A stretch of 64,000 nt of DNA from Dama dama. Lineage: Eukaryota; Chordata; Mammalia; Artiodactyla; Cervidae. The stretch lies in the NCBI RefSeq assembly GCF_033118175.1, contig NW_026870965.1:186001-250000 (forward strand), given 5' to 3'. Shown here piece by piece: positions 57,891-64,000 of this stretch. The position numbers and the translations under genes were made by a program. Positions within the stretch are counted from its first letter, which is position 1, and every line of letters starts with the position of its first letter. The notes under the pieces were generated by a model. It saw only the letters and a program-made list of their open reading frames with translations, had not been told where the DNA came from and ran no database searches.

Positions 57891-60800
57891 GCCAGGGGCA
57901 GGACGCAGCAGGTCCCCTGCTCCTGGCCAGCCTTTCCCAGACCTTCCTCGCCTCCGGGGGTACTGCCCCACCAAGGGGCAGGCTGCGGGGACTGGGTCCA
58001 GACATGCCCGGGCGCCTCCCCAGGCTCATCCCCGCTGGTGCCTTTCCCCTGGTCCTAGGCCTCGGTTGAGGCCTCCTTAGAGAGGAGGTTGCTGGCAGGG
58101 GCTGTCTCCACACTGCAAGGTGCTGGAGCTCAGAGGGCCTCGTCAGAGGGAAGGGACCAGTAAGGGGTTGGATGCCCAAGACCTCTTTGGCCCAGCAGCC
58201 TCAGGGCAGCAGGGAGGGCAAGAGGCCCAACTTGCCCATAGGTCGGCTCTGCCCCTTCCCACACAGGCGGCCAGCCCAGCAGCTGCCTGACAGACTCTGG
58301 CTCCCCCGAGCTCTCTGCCGGTGCAGGGGGCAGATCAGACGTGTGCATGTGGTTCTGCCTTGGCCTGGGAGTGTGGACACCCTGCCTTGCCCCCAGGCTC
58401 AGGGGCAAGGGCCCAGAGAGAGCACCACCCTGAAGCGCTTTTCTCCCGGGCTTAGGAGCATTGTGCACGCCTGCTGGGAACAGTGGGCGGGTGCGCTTGC
58501 AAACCGGCCTTTGGAGGCAGCAGGGGAGGTCTATCAGTGGGAGAGGGCCGGTTGTGCTCAGAGGCCCCACAGGCCAGGGGCAGGACCCAGCAGGGCCCCT
58601 GCCCCTGGCCAGCCTTGCCCAGCCCTTCCTGGCCTCCGGGGGTACTGCCCCACCAAGGGGCAGGCTGCGGGAACTGGGTCCAGACATGCTCGGGCGCCTC
58701 CCCTGGCTCATCCCCTCTGGTGCCTTTCCCCTGGGCCTAGGCCTCGGTTGAGGCCTCCTTGGAGAGGAGGTTGCTGGCAGGGGCTGTCTCCACACTGCAA
58801 GGTGCTGGAGCTCAGAGGGCCTCGTCAGAGTGAAGGGACCAGCGAGGGGCTGGATGCCCAAGATGTCTTTGGCCCAGCAGCCTCAGGGCAGCAGGGAGAG
58901 CAAGAGGCCCAACTTGCCCCTAGGTCGGCTCTGCCCCTTCCCACAGAGGCGGCCAACCCAGCACCTGCCTGACAGACTCTGGCTCCCCCAAGCTCTCTGC
59001 CGGTGCAGGGGACAGGAACAGACGTGGGCATGTGGTTCTGCCTTGGCCTGGGAGTGTGTTCCCCCTGCCTTGCCCCCAGGCTCAGGGGCAAGGGCCCGGA
59101 GAGAGCACCACTCCGAAGTCCTTTTCTCCCGGGCTTGGGAGCATTGTGCGAGCCTGACGTGAACAGCGGGCGGGAGTGTTTGCAAACAGGACTTTGGAGG
59201 CAGCCGGGGAGGTCTTCCAGTGGGAGAGGGCCGGTTGTGCTCAGAGGCCCCACAGGCCAGGGTCAGGACCCAGCAGGGCCCCTGCCCCTGGCCAGACTTG
59301 CCCAGACCTTCCTGGCCTCCGGGGGTACTGCCCCACCAAGGGGCAGGCTGCGGAGACTGGGTCCAGACATGTCCGTGCGCCTCCCCAGGATCATCCCCGC
59401 TGGTGCCTTTCCCCTGGGTGTAGTCCTCAGTTGAGGCCTCTTTGGAGAGGAGGTTGCTGGCAGGGGCTGTCTCCACACTGCAAGGTGCTGGAGCTCAGAG
59501 GGCCTCGTCAGAGGGAAGGCACCAGCAAAGGGCTGGATGCCCAAGACCTCTTTGACCCAGCAGCCTCAGGGCAGCAGGGAGAGCAAGAGGCCCAACTTGC
59601 CCCTAGGTCGGCTCTGCCCCGTCCCAAACAGGCAGCCAGCCCAGCCGCAGCCTGGCAGTCTCTGGCTCCCCCGAGCTCTCTGCCGGTGTAGGGGGCAGGA
59701 ACAGACGTGTGCATGTCGTTCTCCATTGGCCTGGGAGTGTGTTCCCCCTGCCTGGCCCCAGGCTCAGGGGCAAGGGCCCGGAGAGAGCACCACCCCGAAG
59801 CGCTTTTCTCCCGGGCTTGGGAGCATTGTGCGTGCCTGGGGGAACAGCGGGTAGGAGTGCTTGCAAACCGTCTTTTGGAGGCAGACGGGGAGGTCTTCCA
59901 GCGGGAGAGTGCCGGTTGTGCTCAGACGCCCAACAGGCCAGGGGCAGGACCCAGCAGTGTCCCTGCCCCTGGCAGCCTTGCCGAGACCTTCCTGACTTCC
60001 GGGGGTACTGCCCCACCAAGGGGCAGGCTGCGGGGACTGGGTCCAGACATGGCCGGGCGCCTCCCCAGGCTCATCCCCGCTGGTGCCTTTCCCCTAGGCC
60101 TAGGCCTCGGTTGAGGCCTCCTTGGAGAGGAGGTTGCTGGCAGGGGCTGTCTCCACACTGCAAGGTGCTGGAGCTCAGAGGGCCTCATCAGAGGGAAGGG
60201 ACCAGCAAGGGGCTGGATGCCCAAGACCTCTTTGGCCCAGCAGCCTCAGGGCAGCAGGGAGAGGAAGAGGCCCAACTTGCCCCTAGGTCGGCTCTGCCCC
60301 TTCCCACACAGGCGGCCAGCCCAGCAGCTGCCTGACAGACTCTGGCTCCCCCGAGCTCTCTGCCGGTGCAGGGGTCAGGAACAGACGTGTGCATGTGGTT
60401 CTGCCTTGGTCTCCGAGTGTGGACCAACTGCCTGGCCCCCAGGTTCAGGGGCAAGGGCCCGGAGAGAGCACCACCCCGAAGCGCTTTTCTCCGGGCTTGG
60501 GAGAATTGTGCACGCTTGGTGGGAACAGTGGGCGGGAGTGCTTGCAAACCGGCCTTTGGAGGCAGCCGGGGAGGTCTTCCAGTGGGAGAGGGCCGGTTGT
60601 GCTCAGAGGCCCCACAGGCCAGGGGCAGGACCCAGCAGGGCCCCTGCCCCTGGCCAGCCTTGCCCAGACCTTCCTGCCTCCGGGGTTACAGCCCCACCAA
60701 GGGGTAGGCTGCGGGGAATGGGCCCAGACATGCCCGGGCGCCTCCCCAGGCTCATCCCCGCTGGTGCCTTTCCCCTGGGCCTAGGCCTCGGTTGAGGCCT

Positions 60801-61919
60801 CCTTGGAGAGGAGGTTGCTGGCAGGGGCTGTCTCCACACTGCAAGGTGCTGGAGCTCAGAGGGCCTCGTCAGAGCGAAGGGACCAGCAACGGGATGGATG
60901 CCCAAGACCTCTTTGGCCCAGCAGCCTCAGGGCAGCAGGGAGAGCAAGAGGCCCAACTTGCCCCTAGGTCGGCTCTGCCCCTTCCCACACAGGCGGCCAG
61001 CCCAGCAGCTGCCTGACAGAATCTGGCTCCCCCGAGCTCTCTGCCGGTGCAGGGGGCAGGAACAGACGTGGGCATGTGGTTCTGACTTGGCCTGGGAGTG
61101 TGGACACCGTGCCTTGACCCCAGGCTCAGGGGCAAGGGCCCGGAGAGAGCACCACCCTGAAGCGCTTTTCTCCCGGGCTTGGGAGCATTGTGCGAGCCTG
61201 GCGTGAACAGCGGGCGGGAGTGTTTGCAAACAGGACTTTGGAGGCAGCCGGGGAGGTCTTCCAGTGGGAGAGGGCCGGTTGTGCTCAGAGGCCCCACAGG
61301 CCAGGGGCAGGACCCAGCAGGGCCCCTGCCCCTGGCCAGCCTTGCCCAGACCATCCTGGCCTCCGGGGGTACTGCCCCACCAAGGGGCAGGCTGCGGGGA
61401 CTGGGTCCAGACATCCCCGGGGGCCTCCCCAGGCTCATCCCCGCTGGTGCCTTTCCCCTGGGCCTAGGCCTCGGTTGAGGCCTCCTTGGAGAGGAGGTTG
61501 CTGGCAGGGGCTGTCTCCACACTGCAAGGTGCTGGAGCTCAGAGGGCCTCGTCAGAGGGAAGGGACCAGCAAAGGGCTGGATGCCCAAGACCTCTTTGAC
61601 CCAGCAGCCTCAGGGCAGCAGGGAGAGCAAGAGGCCCAACTTGCCCCTAGGTCGGCTCTGCCCCGTCCCACACAGGCGGCCAGCCCAGCAGCAGCCTGGC
61701 AGTCTCTGGCTCCCCCGAGCTCTCTGGCGGTGTAGGGGGCAGGAACAGACGTGTGCATGTCGTTCTGCCTTGGCCTGGGAGTGTGTTCCCCCTGCCTGGC
61801 CCCCAGGCTCAGGGGCAAGGGCCCGGTGAGAGCACCACCCCGAAGCGCTTTTCTCCCGGGCTTGGGAGCATTGTGCGTGCCTGGCGGGAACAGCGGGCGG
61901 GAGTGCTTGCAAACCGGCC

Positions 61920-61936
61920 TTTCGAGGCAGACGGGG
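61920..61936 (+). other. Perfect match to CENP-B box core (second copy)
   Basis: The same 17 bases, TTTCGAGGCAGACGGGG, occur in the unit anchored at 61581, with TTCG at 61921-61924, A at 61929 and CGGG at 61932-61935. This unit is the duplicate of the 32844 unit (offset 28737), so both boxes descend from one mutation copied with the surrounding segment. Confidence 0.7.
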
Positions 61937-63181
61937 AGGTCTTCCAGCGGGAGAGTGCCGGTTGTGCTCAGACGCCCCACAGGCCAGGGGCAGGACCCAG
62001 CAGTGTCCCTGCCCCTGGCAGCCTTGCCCAGACCTTCCTGGCCTCCGGGGTACTGCCCCACCAAGGGGCAGGCTGCGGGGACTGGGTCCAGACATGCCCG
62101 GGCGCCTCCCCAGGCTCATCCCCGCTGGTGCCTTTCCCCTGGGCCTAGGCCTCGGTTGAGGCCTCCTTGGAGAGGAGGTTGCTGGCAGGGGCTGTCTCCA
62201 CACTGCAAGGTGCTGGAGCTCAGAGGGCCTCGTCAGAGGGAAGGGACCAGCAAGGGGCTGGATGCCCAAGACCTCTTTGGCCCAGCAGCCTCAGGGCAGC
62301 AGGGAGAGCAAGAGGCCCAACTTGCCCCTAGGTCGGCTCTGCCCCTTCCCACACAGGCGGCCAGCCCAGCAGCTGCCTGACAGACTCTGGCTCCCCCGAG
62401 CTCTCTGCCGGTGCAGGGGGCAGATCAGACGTGTGCATGTGGTTCTGCCTTATCCTGGGAGTGTGGACACCCTGCCTTGCCCCCAGGCTCAGGGGCAAGG
62501 GCCCGGAGAGAGCACCACCCTGAAGCGCTTTTCTCCCAGGCTTGGGAGCATTGTGCACGCCTGCTGGGAACAGTGGGCGGGAGCGCTTACAAACCGGCCT
62601 TTGGAGGCAGCCGGGGAGGTCTTCCAGTGGGAGAGGGCCGGTTGTGCTCAGAGGCCCCACAGGCCAGGGGCAGGACGCAGCAGGGCCCCTGCCCCTGGCC
62701 AGCCTTGCCCAGACCTTCCTGGCCTCCGGGGGTACTGCCCCACCAAGGGGCAGGCTGCGGGGCCTGGGTCCAGACATGCCTGGGCGCCTCCCCAGGCTCA
62801 TCCCCGCTGGTGCCTTTCCCCTGGGCCTAGGCCTCGCTTGAGGCCTCCTTGGAGAGGAGGTTGCTGGCAGGGGCTGTCTCCACACTGCAAGGTGCTGGAG
62901 CTCAGAGGGCCTCGTCAGAGGGAAGGGACCAGTAAGGGGCTGGATGCCCAAGACGTCTTTGGCCCAGCAGCCTCAGGGCAGCAGGGAGAGCAAGAGGCCC
63001 AACTTGCCCCTAGGGCGGCTCTGCCCCTTCCCACACAGGCGGCCAACCCAGCAGCTGCCTGACAGACTCTGGCTCCCCCAAGCTCTCTGCCGGTGCAGGG
63101 GACAGGAACAGACGTGGGCATGTGGTTCTGCCTTGGCCTGGGAGTGTGTTCCCCCTGCCTTGCCCCCAGGCTCAGGGGCAA

Positions 63182-63949
63182 GGGCCCGGAGAGAGCACCA
63201 CCCCGAAGCGCTTTTCTCACGGGCTTGGGAGCATTGTGCGAGCCTGGCGTGAACAGCGGGCGGGAGTGCTTGCAAACCGGCCTTTGGAGGCAGCTTGGGA
63301 GGTCTTCCAAGGGCCCGGAGAGAACACCACCCCGAAGCGCTTTTCTCCCGGGCTTGGGAGCATTGTGCGCGGCTGGCGGGAACAGCGGGCATGAGTGCTT
63401 GCAAACCGGCCTTTGGAGACAAACGGGGAGGTCTTCCAAGGGCCCGTAGAGAGCACCACCCCGAAGCGCTTTTCTCCCGTGATTGGGAGCATTGTGTGCG
63501 GCTGGCGGGACAGCGGGAGGGAGTACTTGAAATCCAGCCTTTGGAGGCAGCCGGGGAGGTCTTCCAAGGGCCGGGAGAGAGCACCACCCTGAAGGGCTTT
63601 TCTCCTGGGCTTGGAGCATTTGCACGGATGGCGGGAACAGTGAGTGGGAGTGCTTGCAAACCGGCATTTGGGGGCAGCCCGGGAGGTCTTTCTTGGGTCC
63701 AGAGAGAACACCACCCCGAAACGCTTTTCTCCCGGGCTTGGGAGCATTGTGCGCGGGTGGCGGGAACAGCAGGCAGAAGTGCTTGCAAACCGGCCTTGGA
63801 GGCAGCCGGGGAGGTCTTCCAAAGCCCGGAGTGAGCACCACCCCAAAATGCTTTTCTCCCGGGCTTGGGAGCATTGTGCGCAGCTGGCGTGAACAGCGGG
63901 ATTGAGTGCTTGCAAACCAGCCTTTGGAGGCAGCCGGGGAGGTCTTCCA
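63182..63949 (+). repeat. Short-repeat block S5: 6 copies of the 128 bp segment
   Basis: Six sub-units in 768 bp follow the anchor at 62944, five more than an ordinary unit. It consists almost only of the terminal sub-units shared by the other blocks: 63391-63949 is equivalent to 55249-55807 (offset 8142), preceded by sub-units including the AGGCAGCTTGGGAGG variant also seen at about 55150. It is the smallest expansion in the window and may be a contracted relative of S4b. Confidence 0.94.
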
Positions 63950-64000
63950 GCGGGAGAGTGCCAGTTGTTCTCAGAGGCCCCACAGGCCAGGGGCAGGACC
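63950..64000 (+). repeat. Start of the next long-unit stretch, cut by window edge
   Basis: Positions 63950-64000 begin with GCGGGAGAGTGCCAGTTG and equal 6576-6626 and 55808-55858, the right flank of the short blocks. By analogy the next anchor would fall near 64266, outside the window. The array evidently continues. Confidence 0.9.

Larger units (their letters stand above)
55808..63181 (+). repeat. Long-unit run L6
   Basis: End of the S4b-carrying unit, then 11 anchors at 56124, 56806, 57489, 58172, 58854, 59537, 60217, 60898, 61581, 62262 and 62944. The first part, to about 57890, matches the beginning of the 4776 bp higher-order repeat (6576 onward) at offset 49232. The last part, 60898-63190, matches 32161-34450 at offset about 28736. 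It contains the second full CENP-B-box match at 61920-61936. Confidence 0.95.
1..64000 (+). repeat. GC-rich tandem satellite array, ~682 bp unit, spans whole window
   Basis: The entire window is a head-to-tail tandem array. The anchor ATGCCCAAGAC recurs every 680-683 bp outside the short-repeat blocks, 72 times in all and always on the + strand, so there is no inversion in 64 kb. Units differ by scattered substitutions and rare 1-3 bp indels. No interspersed element, gene, telomere repeat or non-repeat spacer is visible between units. GC is about 65%. Since 682 is not a multiple of three, any reading frame shifts at every unit, which argues against a coding role. What is seen: tandem organisation, phase and nesting. 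What is inferred: satellite or macrosatellite heterochromatin of a large eukaryotic genome, probably mammalian. The family is not recognised with certainty; the ~0.7 kb GC-rich ruminant satellites are the nearest described class I know by size and composition. Confidence 0.97.

Noticed and set aside
1..64000. Alpha satellite or another standard centromeric monomer
   Set aside because: Periods are 682 and ~128.5 bp, not ~171 bp, and the sequence is about 65% GC, whereas alpha satellite is AT-rich.
1..64000. Ribosomal DNA or other tandem RNA genes
   Set aside because: No rRNA- or tRNA-like conserved segments seen; the unit is far too short for an rDNA repeat and shows no stem-loop pattern of tRNA or 5S genes.
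1..64000. DUX4/D4Z4-type macrosatellite gene or mucin-type coding tandem repeat
   Set aside because: No homeodomain-like frame is visible, the unit is much shorter than 3.3 kb, and unit length breaks the frame, unlike coding tandem repeats.
1..64000. Subtelomeric array
   Set aside because: No TTAGGG or CCCTAA tract anywhere in the window; position near a telomere cannot be excluded but is not supported.

Overview
The whole 64 kb window is one uninterrupted, head-to-tail array of a GC-rich satellite DNA. I find no credible protein-coding gene, RNA gene, transposon, telomere repeat or unique-sequence island. The basic unit is about 682 bp (680-683). It can be followed through 72 successive copies, all in the same orientation, using the anchor ATGCCCAAGAC (ATGCTCAAGAC in a few copies), first at 357 and last at 62944. 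Both window edges fall inside a unit, so the array continues on both sides. GC is about 65% (86 of 129 bases counted in one consensus sub-unit). The scale, purity and hierarchical organisation point to a large eukaryotic genome, most likely a mammal, in pericentromeric, centromeric or macrosatellite heterochromatin. The species cannot be read from the sequence. The roughly 680-700 bp GC-rich ruminant satellites (bovine 1.723 density satellite, bovid/cervid satellite II) are the comparison I would make first, by unit length and base composition only.

The array is nested. In six places one 682 bp unit carries an internal expansion of a single defined 128-129 bp segment of itself: 4007-6575 (20 copies), 20776-25017 (33), 38543-41882 (26), 50624-52168 (12), 52723-55807 (24) and 63182-63949 (6). 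Ordinary units hold the segment once. The left and right junctions are at the same place in the unit each time. Five of the six blocks share the same last few sub-units, which suggests one ancestral expansion that was later copied and length-varied.

Layout: 1-4006 long units; 4007-6575 short block; 6576-20775 long units, including a 7-unit, 4776 bp higher-order repeat present as two full copies and one copy missing a unit (6892-20537); 20776-25017 short block; 25018-38542 long units; 38543-41882 short block; 41883-50623 long units; 50624-52168 short block; 52169-52722 a single long-unit remainder; 52723-55807 short block; 55808-63181 long units; 63182-63949 short block; 63950-64000 start of the next long stretch. 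Multi-kilobase segments recur at several distances (1.0-7.7 kb with 36.2-43.0 kb; 33.5-38.5 kb with 42.9-48.5 kb; 32.2-34.5 kb with 60.9-63.2 kb), with whole units gained or lost at the junctions. This is the signature of repeated unequal exchange.

The most interesting signal lies at the 3' end of the amplified 129 bp segment. Its consensus TTTGGAGGCAGCCGGGG matches 8 of the 9 essential bases of the mammalian CENP-B box (NTTCGNNNNANNCGGGN). At two places, 33183-33199 and 61920-61936, a G-to-C change gives a complete 9 of 9 match. The segment that has expanded therefore carries the near-CENP-B box, raising its density from one per 682 bp to one per about 128.5 bp. Long open frames exist, up to 1174 codons on the minus strand, but they follow from the absence of TTA, CTA and TCA in the short unit and are not treated as genes.
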